Assembly: GCA_019359355.1 (NCBI GenBank)
Contig: JAHHHM010000004.1
Coordinates: 124,001-188,000, forward strand
Length of the DNA stretch: 64,000 bases
Source of the DNA: Microcoleus vaginatus WJT46-NPBG5
GTDB lineage: Bacteria; Cyanobacteriota; Cyanobacteriia; Cyanobacteriales; Oscillatoriaceae
Direction: 5' to 3'
In this document: in pieces, positions 9,154-18,800 of the stretch
How the letters are laid out: each line of letters starts with the position of its first letter
Position numbering within the stretch: position 1 is the stretch's first letter
The notes under the pieces: generated by a model
Told to the model about the DNA's origin: nothing
What the model saw: the letters and a program-made list of their open reading frames with translations, nothing else
Database searches by the model: none
Program-made: the position numbers and the translations under genes

Positions 9154-9191
9154 CCGTAAAAAGGTGAAATAAGGTTTTCCCCTTTTTACGG
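9154..9191. promoter_or_regulatory. 11-bp perfect inverted repeat in the accD leader
   Basis: CCGTAAAAAGG at 9154-9164 pairs exactly with CCTTTTTACGG at 9181-9191 around a 16-base loop. It lies 78-115 bases upstream of the accD start in an otherwise empty 384-base gap (9077-9460). It could be an operator or an RNA hairpin; a T-run is present on one side only. Confidence 0.45.
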
Positions 9192-9460
9192 CGCTTAGGT
9201 CGGATCTTTTACTGACCAAAGAGAAAATGGGATTCGCACTGCCACTGTCCATTCAGCCTTTAGACTTTCTATCCTATAGCTGTTAGGGACATCTGGTTAA
9301 AAGGATTGCTGTTAACGGTTTATATAAGGTTTGGGGCGCTACAGTCTTGTGCTATGCCGCTAGAGATAGGGCAGTGTGACGCCCTCAAGGAAGCGAGAAT
9401 ACACAACGTTTAGCTAACTCAACCGGCACTCCACCCAGCCAGAAAGCGCCGGCAAGGATC

Positions 9461-9691
9461 TCACTCTTCTGTCTCAATTGGACTCAGCAGGAGTAGTGCT
9501 GTCCATTGATCTTGTGAGCGAACTTGCAAGGCGGCAGGACTTCCCATTCCTAAATAAGAGACTGCTCCCAAATCAATAATGCGGCTGGGGATTTGATGCG
9601 CGGCGAGGACTTGCTGCATTAATTCAGCTTCCCAGCGGTGATGTGTGGTTTTTAGGGTAATCCAAGACACAGCGGCATCCTGATCGAGCAA
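9461..9691 (-). CDS. small DUF2007-like protein
   Basis: 76-aa soluble protein. The segment WITLKTTHHRWEAELMQQVL followed by IPSRIIDLG and GSPAALQVRSQDQWTALLLL resembles the DUF2007 family (small alpha/beta proteins, possible signal-transducing role). No ATG or GTG occurs between the upstream in-frame stop and the conserved part, so the TTG at 9691 is the best start. It lies 46 bases upstream of the prepilin peptidase on the same strand only by position (pilD is downstream in transcription order from the far side). Function unknown. Confidence 0.6.
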   Translation of the reverse strand: MLDQDAAVSWITLKTTHHRWEAELMQQVLAAHQIPSRIIDLGAVSYLGMGSPAALQVRSQDQWTALLLLSPIETEE

Positions 9692-9736
9692 CTGGGGAAA
9701 TGCAGGGGAGTTGAGTAAAAGATTGCGTTTGGAAAA

Positions 9737-10564
9737 TTAGGTAATTGGGAAAAACAACCGCAGATAGGTACTTAAAATTGCTTCGCCCCAAAGTGCTGTA
9801 ATACCGGCACCTAGGGCGAGGAATGGGCCAAAGGGCATGGGTTTATTGCGTTCTAGCCAACCTAGGGCAATTGCACCACCCCCGGCAAAGGCACCGACTG
9901 CACAGGCAAGGAAGCCGGCAATGAGCAAATATTTCCAGCCCAACCAAGCGCCCATCATGGCGGCTAGTTTAGCATCACCGGCACCCATTGCTTCTTTGTT
10001 GAAAATCCGGGAACCGACTAAGCGGATAATGTCTAAGAGCCAGACTCCCACCACTGCACCGATGATGCCGGCCATGAGTTGTTTGATTGCATCGGTTGGG
10101 GAGTTAGCCGGCAGAAAACCGGCAATTGCTTGAAACGCTAAGCCGGCAACGACTCCCGACTGGGTGAGGGGGTTGGGTAGCGTCATGGTGTCGAGATCGA
10201 TGAGTGACAGCGCCAGCAACCAGCTAAAAAAAGCCCAGTAACCTACGGTTTGCCAAGAGGCATCAAACGTCCAGAAAACAAGTAAAAATAAGAGGCCGGT
10301 GGCGGCTTCTACGAGGGGATAGCGTTTAGAAATGGGGCTGCGGCAGTGGCTACAGCGTCCCCGTAGTCGCAGCCAACCGAACACCGGCACGTTTTCCGAC
10401 GCTTTGAGCCGGTTGAGGCAGTGGGGACAGCGAGAAGGTGGCCAAAGCAGGGATAAGCCTGCCGGCAGCCGGTAAACCACGACGTTTAAGAAACTGCCAA
10501 TCGAAGATCCCAACAGGAAGACAATCAGACCCGATGCAACCGCAACGAATGTATCAATTAACAC
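9737..10564 (-). CDS. pilD: type IV prepilin peptidase / N-methyltransferase
   Basis: Inner-membrane A24 aspartic peptidase that cleaves and methylates type IV prepilins and pseudopilins, needed for pili, motility and DNA uptake. 275 aa. The cytoplasmic N-terminal domain has two CxxC pairs (C46/C49 and C71/C74). Eight or so hydrophobic segments follow. The two catalytic aspartates are visible in SLIDLDTMTLPN and GAGDAKLAAMMGAWLG. Length is typical. The ORF ends five bases before the 9691-side gene region with no shared operon partner visible. Confidence 0.95.
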   Translation of the reverse strand: MLIDTFVAVASGLIVFLLGSSIGSFLNVVVYRLPAGLSLLWPPSRCPHCLNRLKASENVPVFGWLRLRGRCSHCRSPISKRYPLVEAATGLLFLLVFWTFDASWQTVGYWAFFSWLLALSLIDLDTMTLPNPLTQSGVVAGLAFQAIAGFLPANSPTDAIKQLMAGIIGAVVGVWLLDIIRLVGSRIFNKEAMGAGDAKLAAMMGAWLGWKYLLIAGFLACAVGAFAGGGAIALGWLERNKPMPFGPFLALGAGITALWGEAILSTYLRLFFPIT

Positions 10565-10634
10565 ACAAATTTTAAATGTAAATGATCAAAATGCGACAGT
10601 AAGATTTTTTTGTCAAGACCTAGCTCTGGCGCTC

Positions 10635-10895
10635 CTAATACATTTCTGATTCCATTTGCTCAAATGGCACAAAACATTCATCGGGCAGCAGGATCGGCTT
10701 GCCGGCGAAAATGAGTTGTCCCCGATAAGTAAATCGATCAAGTGCCACACCAAGGGGACGCTGGCTGTATTCGGGATGAACTTCCAAATAAGCGCGATAG
10801 ATTTTTCTCGCTGCCTTGAGTATGGAAGGATCGAGCAACTTGGGAACATCCAAAGTCGCTAATGGAGGTTGTGACCATTGCTGTGAAGCGTACAC
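10635..10895 (-). CDS. small conserved cyanobacterial hypothetical protein
   Basis: 86-aa soluble protein of unknown function, GTG start at 10895 behind an AGGGG ribosome site. The central part (ILKAARKIYRAYLEVHPEY) looks like an amphipathic helix, then a short beta-rich part rich in aromatic and Pro residues, with one Cys. Composition and codon use look coding. It resembles short proteins seen across cyanobacteria, but I cannot name a family. The overlapping 10613-10849 frame is a shadow. Confidence 0.6.
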   Translation of the reverse strand: MYASQQWSQPPLATLDVPKLLDPSILKAARKIYRAYLEVHPEYSQRPLGVALDRFTYRGQLIFAGKPILLPDECFVPFEQMESEMY

Positions 10896-11335
10896 TACCC
10901 CTACCTCTAGTTTTTTAGTTTGTACTTAAACCATATATATGAAAATATAGCAAGACTTTACCAAAGTTTTGAGGGGCGATACCCACCGACGGTTGCTGGA
11001 TAAAGTAACAGCATTTCTACCCATCTACCAGATTTATCGCACTTTCGCAGAGGTTTCACCTCAATCCGTTTTCCTGTACGAAGGCATTGGAGGCGTTGGG
11101 GAGGGTTGTGGGGTTGAGGCACAGAGGTTGCGGGAAATGCTGGTTCCGTAGGGATTTGAGTCAAGTGCGATTTAGTTGTGTGGGTGTGTTATGCCGAGTT
11201 GCTTTGTCATTAGATGGAGTGGCAGTTTAAGACAACACAGGGGGTGATCGCAAATATTTTATGCTCGCGGATTTGTATTTGAAGCTTTTGAAAAATTCTT
11301 GAGCAAGAATCCCCAGGGTTACGTTTTTAGGTCAT

Positions 11336-11863
11336 GTGCTAAGATTGGCACATTTTCTTACTAGAATTTATCGTTTTGCGTATCCTAAATCTATGATCAA
11401 GCCGTCTAAACAGGGTTTATTAGCTTTGCTAAAATTAGCTCTCTTGGGTGCTTCTTTTCCGTTAGTGATAACAAGCTTTTGCCTGGTAAACGCCGGCACT
11501 AAGCCGGATAATAATTTAGACTACGCTCAAGCAACGGCTAAGCCTACGCCTCAACCGAGTTAAAGTGCTACACCGCAATTAATTAAACCCGCTACACCTA
11601 AACCGAGTGCTTCTGCTGAGCCAAAAAACAAAAGTCAACCGGCTGAAGAGAAAGTAGAGGAGAAATCGGAAAAATCTGATGAGGAGAAAGAGCCGGCACC
11701 GTCGTTAATTTTAACTTTTTCGGTGCTTGCGGTTGTCATGGGTTTGTATTTGGGAGTTCTTCGGTTTCGTCCCCTGTGGCTGCTGTGGCTACCGGCAGAA
11801 TTAAACATACCTAAAACCAGGAGCGGCATATCTCCTCATAGACCGGCACTCGTCACAAACTGA
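11336..11863 (+). pseudogene. truncated, stop-interrupted copy of the NTPase gene's 5' end
   Basis: This copy matches the first 160 codons of the intact gene at 15857 nearly base for base: same GTG start context, two membrane segments and Lys/Glu/Pro linker. It carries a nonsense codon (TAA at 11561-11563, where the intact copy has CAA). Homology stops at about 11817, right after the PKT codons; the frame then runs into unrelated sequence and ends at 11863. The P-loop domain and HEAT repeats are missing. It is a decayed partial duplication. Confidence 0.88.
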
Positions 11864-11887
11864 CCTCTGCTATTTTCGGAGCAGCCA

Positions 11888-12311
11888 ATGGGAACACTAG
11901 GGAAAATACTTATCACAGAAAAAATGCGCCTGGTTCCCTTCCTCTTATCCCTGATGGCTGCCGGCCCTACCTTTGCCCAAAATGTTAGCCCGGACATGGT
12001 GTGTTTCATCCGGGCGGCTAATTGATTTGGCAAGTTTGTGCGCTTTTATGCCGGCAGCTCCTACGACCACTGCTGCACCTTCGGCTTCTGCCCCTTCCTC
12101 TGTGCCGGTTCGCACGCCTCCAAGTGTGACAACCCCCACTACTTCTGGCCCAACTAATCTCCCTCCCACTGCGATATCCCCTTCTAGTGGTGGAGGTAAC
12201 GGTTCATTAGGTGGAGAAGGCGGCGGACAGTGCAACTCTCCCAGCGACATCGCATCTGACGGAAGCCAATGTGGGGGTCGTGCTGCTAGCGAACGCCTAG
12301 GTGACAAATAA
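11888..12311 (+). pseudogene. secreted Pro/Thr-rich protein, probably frameshifted
   Basis: ATG 11888, or the inner ATG before RLVPFLLSLM, gives a clear signal peptide ending PTFAQ, then closes at TGA 12023-12025. One frame over, the sequence continues as a Pro/Ala/Thr/Ser-rich linker and a C-terminal CNSPSDIASDGSQCGGRAAS motif ending at 12311. That C-terminal Cys-rich motif is familiar from small exported cyanobacterial proteins. The simplest reading is one exported protein broken by a +1 frameshift near 12020-12050. A sequencing error cannot be excluded. Confidence 0.5.
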
Positions 12312-12824
12312 TTATCGGTGCTTGAAGCCTGAGAACGGCTGAAACGATACTTTTGAAAATCACCTTTCGGCTTGAACCCATTGCTATACCGTCAATTAGC
12401 CGCCACAATACCTTCCATTGGTTACGGTATAGCCGCGCTTACAACGCATTTTAAACCGGCGAGCGCGTAGCTATATTGCGCGATACTTTAGGCCCTGCCT
12501 CCCTAGCGACTCCTTCACAATATATCGCCATTAGTCCCAACGATTCATCAGCATTGAAACTATCAATTTAAAAACGCAAAGATGGAGAAAATTAATAAAT
12601 TTATGGCTAATTTGTTTTGCGAATTTTAGTTTTTTTTATGCTATCTACAGAGAATCACGAGATGAAATGAGATAGAGGTGTCATTCCAGGATTAAACTTT
12701 TAAACGGTGATGAGCCTGGGGTACTGCTATCAAAAACCTATAAATATTTAAAAACCCATCATTGACATTGATAAAAAATAAACGTATAGTTTAAAGATAC
12801 AATTCAATCAAAAAGAAAGACAAA
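12312..12824. other. intergenic leader of the first small secreted gene, duplicated at 14608-14880
   Basis: No gene seen. From about 12517 to 12824 the sequence is alignable with the 270 bases upstream of the second secreted gene, including ACGAGATGAAATGA, GTCATTCCAGGATTA and a TTGACATTGATAAAAAATAAAC block close to the start. The conservation suggests the leader is part of the duplicated unit and holds the promoter. Confidence 0.55.
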
Positions 12825-13256
12825 ATGACCTCAAGTTTTTGGGTTAAAAGCTACAAATTTTCCTCTGTAGTTGGCATGACTTTGGGGTTATTGATGCCAG
12901 GATTGTCTCTGTTAACTGTTACGCCTTTCTCAGCTCTTGCCTGGGAGCTTCCTCCTCAGCCTACGCCACCCAGCGAATGCTCAGGGGCTGGCCTGGCAGA
13001 CTACTTCATAACTGAAACCTATTTTATTAGTATCTTCACTTGTGAGAATGTAGATAATTATTTTTTTGTGGCGACAAACCGTTCTGATCAGTCTGAAATT
13101 AAGAGCACTAAGGTCACAATCGAAGCCGATGGAACTTATTTGGCTCTTACCTCCGATGACGAAGGAAATGAGATCGCTTACAAGGTGGGGGGCGATCAAC
13201 TCACTGTGTTCAAAAATGGCGAGCAGCTTTGGTATGAGAAAACCTCTGAACTCTAA
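12825..13256 (+). CDS. small secreted protein, copy 1
   Basis: 143-aa exported protein of unknown family. The ATG follows an AAGAAAG ribosome site. The signal peptide (SVVGMTLGLLMPGLSLL) is nearly identical in DNA to that of the paralogue at 14881. The mature part has two Cys (about residues 49 and 67), a repeated acidic/aromatic pattern (YFITETYFIS; EADGTYLALTSDDEGNEIAYKV) and a C-terminal NGEQLWYEK that aligns with NGDQVVYEK in copy 2. The mature region is much more diverged than the signal peptide and the flanks. Probably periplasmic or surface. Confidence 0.7.
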   Translation: MTSSFWVKSYKFSSVVGMTLGLLMPGLSLLTVTPFSALAWELPPQPTPPSECSGAGLADYFITETYFISIFTCENVDNYFFVATNRSDQSEIKSTKVTIEADGTYLALTSDDEGNEIAYKVGGDQLTVFKNGEQLWYEKTSEL

Positions 13257-13461
13257 ACTTAGATTTTAGTTGTTTTTGATTCACATTTCACTGAAATGAC
13301 GCTCTTAATGATGATGAAGAGTAGCCTTTATTTTTCTATACTGAAGCATCATTTAGCTCAAACCTTGGTGTGATTTCCTCTATTTCTAGTGTGTAATCAC
13401 TGTAATCGCCCTAATAGTTTACGTTATGCGATAAGCGGTGATAGTTTGAAAGCCAGCAATA

Positions 13462-13503
13462 AAAAAGACCCCTAACCACTGCGTCTGATGGTCTTTTTGT
13501 TTT
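13462..13503 (+). terminator. rho-independent terminator of secreted copy 1
   Basis: AAAAAGACC (13462-13470) pairs with GGTCTTTTT (13490-13498), followed by more T. The same hairpin occurs after copy 2 at 15538-15583. Confidence 0.75.
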
Positions 13504-13518
13504 AGTATTTTTCGATTA

Positions 13519-14544
13519 CAGCAGTTTTCAGGTAAATAGACCACAATGATTGAACCAGTTGAGGGCGTCATCTTCGGTGATATAGCTTATGGCATCGGTC
13601 AAGGCTTGGTTGAGAGCTTCCAGGGTGCGAGCCGCTCGCGAGCGCAAGAATTGCTTAAGCTTAGACCAACACAACTCAATCGGGGATAAATCTGGAGAAT
13701 ACGGTGGCAGGAACACGAGCTTGGCTCCAGCCGCCTCAATCGCAGCCTGCACAACAGCAGCATAGCGAACCTTGAGGTTATCCATAACCACGATGGCACC
13801 GGGCCATAATTGCGGGATGAGAATTTCTCTGAGGTAGGTGAGAAACACAGGTGTATCCACACTGCCGGGAATCGTCATCATGGCAATGAGTCCTTCCCAA
13901 CTGAGGGCACCGAGGAGCGAGATATTGGCTCCTTTATTGCGCGGATTACTCTCTACTACGGGTTCACCTCCAATGGCTCGAGCATACAAGCGGCTCAGAC
14001 TTAAATGCACGCCTGCCTCATCGACAAATATTAAATTGCGAATATCTACCCCTTCGAGCCAACGACGAAACTCATGCCGCATCTGGAGGATTCGGGGTGT
14101 TTCTTGCTCACTGGCATAGAGAGTTTTTTTTCGGCGCAAGCCCAGCCGTTTCACGGCTCGATGCATCGTCGGCACACTTACTCTTATCCCTGTGCGCTCA
14201 GCGAAACGGATGCGTAACTCCTCTAACAGCACATCAGGCTGTTCCTTGACCAAGCTTGGCACCACCTCCAGATGCGCTGAGGAAATCTTCGGCTTTACAG
14301 TTGCCCCACGCCTTTTCGCTTCTACCTGTGCGCTCTGACGGTAGCGACCTAGTACACGTTGCACATAGCTTAAACTTACCTTGAAGCGTTCTGCTAGTTG
14401 ACGTTGTGACCCTTCTTTGCCTTGCCAAGCTGCACTCACCCGCAGGCGGATATCTGTGGAATAAGCCCTCGGCATTGAGATGCTCCAATTCTCTACTAGA
14501 AGCTAGCTTAGCATTTTCGTAGTCCAATCACTTGAAAACCCCTG
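13519..14544 (-). mobile_element. IS630-family insertion sequence, 1026 bp
   Basis: The element is flanked by TA (13517-13518 and 14545-14546), the usual IS630 target duplication. Its ends are imperfect inverted repeats: CAGCAGTTTTCAGGT on the left and CAGGGGTTTTCAAGT when the right end is read inward. The boundaries are confirmed by the paralogous, uninterrupted sequence at about 15592-15605, which reads CGATTAATTCTCG where this copy has CGATTA, the element, then TAATTCCCG. Confidence 0.92.
13528..14475 (-). CDS. IS630 family transposase
   Basis: DDE transposase, 315 aa, intact. The N-terminal paired-type HTH (residues 1-110) contains RQLAERFKVSLSYVQRVLGRY. The catalytic residues are visible: FVDEAGVHL (D1), VMDNLK (D2) and SPIELCWSKLK (E), with 34 residues between the second Asp and the Glu, the DD34E spacing of IS630. 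The gene fills nearly the whole element in one frame, so this copy may still be active. Confidence 0.95.
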   Translation of the reverse strand: MPRAYSTDIRLRVSAAWQGKEGSQRQLAERFKVSLSYVQRVLGRYRQSAQVEAKRRGATVKPKISSAHLEVVPSLVKEQPDVLLEELRIRFAERTGIRVSVPTMHRAVKRLGLRRKKTLYASEQETPRILQMRHEFRRWLEGVDIRNLIFVDEAGVHLSLSRLYARAIGGEPVVESNPRNKGANISLLGALSWEGLIAMMTIPGSVDTPVFLTYLREILIPQLWPGAIVVMDNLKVRYAAVVQAAIEAAGAKLVFLPPYSPDLSPIELCWSKLKQFLRSRAARTLEALNQALTDAISYITEDDALNWFNHCGLFT

Positions 14545-14880
14545 TAATTCCCGTTGTTTCCTGGCCTAGTTCAACCAACCTTTGAAGAATACTTCTTGAA
14601 AAAGACAATATATAGCCATTAGCCCCGACACAAAGATGAAAAAAGTTAATAAAGTTCTGCCTGATTTGTTCTGGGAATTTTAGCATCTTTCTTCTGCTAT
14701 TCGCAGCGACTCACGAGATGAAATGAAATAGAGTGGTCATTCCAGGATTAGACTTTTGGACAGTGAGGAGTCTGGGCGACTGTTATCAAAAACCTACAAA
14801 TATATAGAAAAACTACTCTTGACATTGTTAAAAAATAAACATATGGTTAAAAGGTACAATTCAATAAAAAAAAAGACAAA

Positions 14881-15333
14881 ATGACTTCAAAACTTTGGGC
14901 TAAAAGCTGCAAGTTTTCCTCTACGGTTGGCATGACTTTGGGGTTATTGATGCCAGGATTGCCCCTGTTAGCTGCTGCGCCTTCCTCTGGTATTGTCGAT
15001 AATTCTAGTTTCACCCCGTCGGGAGATTTGTTGATCGCGCAAAATCCCACTTTGTGCACCGACGGGGATGTTTCAGTTGACGAATACACAACTGAAAACT
15101 ATAGCATCTCTATTTGTCTGGGGGACGATCAAACTATGTATTATGTGGATTTTAACCACGGTAATAATATGACGAATACCCTCTATGACGTCACAACAAC
15201 CAGGGATGGAGAGTATATAGCGACGGACCATGATCAACAGGGAAATAAACTCGTGTACACGGTGGGGGAATACTTTCGGGTGACCAACAATGGCGACCAG
15301 GTTGTGTATGAGAAAGCCACTAACCTAGAGTAA
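14881..15333 (+). CDS. small secreted protein, copy 2
   Basis: 150-aa paralogue of the protein at 12825. The signal peptide (STVGMTLGLLMPGLPLLAAAP) is followed by a mature domain with two Cys (about 58 and 79) and acidic/aromatic repeats (EYTTENYSISICLGDD; TRDGEYIATDHDQQGNKLVYTV). It does not match any family I know. It lies 523 bases upstream of the intact NTPase gene on the same strand. Leader, signal sequence and terminator are shared with copy 1, while the mature part is diverged. Confidence 0.7.
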   Translation: MTSKLWAKSCKFSSTVGMTLGLLMPGLPLLAAAPSSGIVDNSSFTPSGDLLIAQNPTLCTDGDVSVDEYTTENYSISICLGDDQTMYYVDFNHGNNMTNTLYDVTTTRDGEYIATDHDQQGNKLVYTVGEYFRVTNNGDQVVYEKATNLE

Positions 15334-15645
15334 ATCTAGATTTTAGTTGTTTTTGATTCACATTTCACTGAAATGACGCTCTTAATGATGATGAAGAGTA
15401 GCCTTTATCTCTCCATGCTGAACCATCATTTAGCTCAATCCTCGGTGTGATTCCCTCTATTCCTAGTGTGGACTCACTGTAATCGCCCTAATATTTTACG
15501 TTATAAGATAAGCGGTGATAGTTTGAAAGCTAGCAATAAAAAGATACCCCTAAACACTGCGTCTGGGGGTCTTTTTGTTTTAGTATTTTTCGATTAATTC
15601 TCGTTTTTTTCCGGCACGCTTTAACCAACCCTTGACGAATACTTC
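15334..15645 (+). other. 3' flank of secreted copy 2, with terminator
   Basis: Untranslated stretch nearly identical to 13257-13517. It ends in a hairpin at 15538-15583 (AAAAAGATACCCC paired with GGGGGTCTTTTT). The bases just after, CGATTAATTCTCG, are the empty IS630 target site. No gene seen. Confidence 0.7.
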
Positions 15646-15825
15646 TTAATAGGGGTTTCGGGCCACAATACCCTGGTAATGGGCTATCATAAGCCTGTTA
15701 ATCTCGCTGATCCTAGCTTTCGGATCTTTAATATGAGCGGTTGATTTAAGGAAACGTGCGGCTAGTCCAGCGCCCCCATTCACCAAAATGTCGGAGGGGA
15801 TTACAGCCACTATTAATTTTTGAGC
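15646..15825 (-). pseudogene. possible 3' fragment of an unidentified gene
   Basis: The minus strand encodes a protein-like segment with GGAGLAARFLKSTAHIKDPK and ISEINRLMIAHYQGIVARNP before a TAA at 15646. The open frame continues into the 5' end of the NTPase gene, where it must be a shadow. It probably represents the C-terminal end of a gene cut off at the duplication junction near 15825. I do not recognise the family. Confidence 0.3.
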
Positions 15826-15856
15826 AAGAATCGCAGGGGTTACGTTTTTAGGGTAT

Positions 15857-18800
15857 GTGCTAAGATTGGTACATTTTATTCCCAGAATTTTTCGTTTTGC
15901 GTATTCTAAATCTATGACTAAGCCGTCTAAACAGGATTTATTAGCTTTGTTGAAATTAGCCCTTCTGGGGGTTTCTTTTCCTTTAGTGATAACAAGCTTT
16001 TCCCTGGTATACGCCGGCACTAAACCGGATCATAGTTTAGACTACGCTCAAGCAACTCCTAAATCTACGCCTCAACCGAAGCAAAGCACTACACCGCAAT
16101 TAGTTAAACCCGCTACACCTAAACCGAGTGCTTCTGCTGAGTCAAAAAACAAAAGTCAACCGGCTGACGAGAAAGTAGAGGAGAAATCGGAAAAATCTGA
16201 TGAGGAGAAAGAGCCGGCACCGTCGCTAATTTTAACTTTGTCAGTGCTGGCGGTTGTCATGGGTTTGTATTTGGGAGTTCTTCGGCTTCGTCCTCTGTGG
16301 CTGCTGTGGCTACCGGCAGAATTAAACATCCCTAAAACACCCATAACCCCAGAAGTCAAATTACCCGTTGGGATTTTACGTTTTCTTAAGTATCGCCCCA
16401 GGGTATTAGATGCTTGGGTTGAAAAACATCTTGAGACTTTTCAGAAAAAGTTTTTGGAAAATGAAACGGTTGATGAGCGAAAGGATTACGTTTCTCTTCC
16501 TGTGTTATTAAATGGGAAAGAGATTGATGAAATAACTGCGGAAACATTAAGCGAAACTTTTAAAAAAGACAAGCGAGTGCGAGTCCTGATTAGGGGCGAG
16601 GGAGGTTCGGGAAAAACAACGATTTCCTGTCAAGTCGCTAAATGGGCAATGGAAAAACAGGATAAGTCCAAACGCTTAGCCGAACATTTGATGTTACCTG
16701 TTTTGATAGAGGAAGAACTTGACGCAAATGCTGGGGAAGGCATCAAGCCTTTAATGGAAGCAGTTGTGGCAGAAATTCAGGAATTAATCGACAGCGAACA
16801 AACGATTGTGGATGAATTATTGGTCGAACAACTCCTTCGACAGCGCCGGATTCTGTTGATTGTGGATCATTACTCAGAGATGAGTCAACAGACTCAAGAA
16901 AAAATTAATCCTGACCTCCGAGAGTTTCCAGCCAATGCTTTAATCGTTACTTCAAGAATTGACGAAAAATTCAAAGGCATTGACATCAATATTGAAACTC
17001 TCCGCTTTGATGGGGGAAAGTTGGCGTACTTTATCGAGCAGTATTTGAAGCAGTGCAACAAGTGGGATTTGTTTGAGGCGGATCAGGAGGAATTTTTGCA
17101 AGAATGCGCCCAGCTTGCACGCATTGTAGGTGAACAGAAAACGATTACGGTTTTGCTAGCAAAGCTTTATGCCGAGCGAATGATTAATGCCAAGCAGGAT
17201 TCTTTTGCATCTGGGCGTTCTCTGGACAACATCCCTGACTTGATACTGGCTCACTTAGAAAAGCTTAATTGTCAAGGCGAAAGAAATACTAAAAATGAAT
17301 ATCCTACAGTTAAACAGGATGCCAAAGTCATTGCTTGGAAATGCCTGGAGCAAAGCTATAAGCCCTCCCCTGTTGATCGCGAAGCAGTGGTTAAAGCCTT
17401 GGGGAGCAATAATGCAGCATCATGCCTTGAGTATTTTGAGAAACATCTCCGTCTACTCAAGTCAATTGGATACGCTGAAGAGAGAAAAGACAGAGACAAA
17501 ATCCGCTTCGCCCTTGATCCGCTGGCTGAGTATCTGGCTGCACTATATCTGGTACAAGATGGCTGCAAAGACGATGGGGAAAAGTGGCGGAAGTTCTTAG
17601 CAGAAGTAGAGAAAAACTCAGGGAATCTAGAAGAAGTTAAAGGTTTTTTACTGGCAGTAAGAGATTGCTGTCTGGCTAAAGGCTCAGAAGTCAGAGTCCC
17701 CAGTTTCGTAGCTGACGAACTTGGTAAATTGGCAGGATTAGATTTAGAAGCTTTAGAACAAGAACGACAGCGACAACGGATTAAACGTCTCCGCCACAAC
17801 TTGTTTGCTCCAGATGCAACAGTAAAAGATCGGGTGCACTATCTTCGAGAAATCGGGGAAAGTGGTTCAGTCGCTAAATTTGCCGCTCCTGCTATTGTCC
17901 AATTTCTAACAAATGATAATTCGTCCGTGCGTTTGTCAGCCGCAGAGGCGTTGATCAAGTTAGGCAATGCTTCAGAAGCCGTTGAGCATACGCTATTGGC
18001 GCTACTTCAAGATGACGATTGGCCCGTGCGTTTGTCAGCCGCAAAGGCATTGATCAAGTTAGGCAATGCTTCAGAAGACGTAGTGCAAACGCTATTGGCG
18101 CTACTTCAACATGACGATTTAAAAGTGCGTATGGATACCGCAGAGGCGTTGGGCAACTTAGGCAATGCTTCAGAAGAGGTAGCGCAAGGGTTATTGCCCC
18201 TACTTCAAGATGACGATTGGCCCGTGCGTTCCTTAACCGCAGAGGCGTTGGGCAACTTAGGCAATGCTTCAGAAGACGTGGTGCAAGGGCTATTGCCCCT
18301 ACTTCAAGATGACAATTCACACGTGCGTTTCTTAACCGCACAGGCGTTGGGCAAGTTAGGCAATACTTCAGAAGACGTGGTGCAAGGGCTATTGCCCCTA
18401 CTTCAAGATGACAGTTCATCCGTAGTGCGTTTGTCAGCCGCACAGGCGTTGATCAAGTTAGGCAATGCTTCAGAAGACGTGGAGCAAACGCTATTGGCGC
18501 TACTTCAAGATGACGATTGGCGCGTGCGTAGAGCTGCCGCAGAGACGTTGAGCAACTTAAGCAAGGCTTCAGAACCTGTGGTGCAAGGGCTATTGGCGCT
18601 ACTTCAAGATGACGATTCAGACGTGCGAGAGGCTGCCGCAGAGGCGTTGGTCAAGTTAGGCAATGCTTCAGAACCTGTGATGCAAAGGCTATTGGCGCTA
18701 CTTCAAGATGACGATTCAGACGTGCGTTACTTAGCCGCACAGGTGTTGGGCGAGTTAGGCAATGCTTCAGAACCCGTAGTGCAAGGGCTATTGGCGCTAC

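Noticed and set aside
10958-11164. Minus-strand ORF of 68 aa (MTQIPTEPAFPATS...) and an opposite 60-aa ORF
   Set aside because: Neither has a good ribosome site or a family resemblance. The minus ORF with its basic RIEVKPLRKCDKSGRW stretch is the better of the two, but I cannot support it.
15826-16020. Upstream part of the minus ORF ending at 15646
   Set aside because: It overlaps the 5' end of the NTPase gene, whose coding sense is certain. Only the part below about 15825 may be real.
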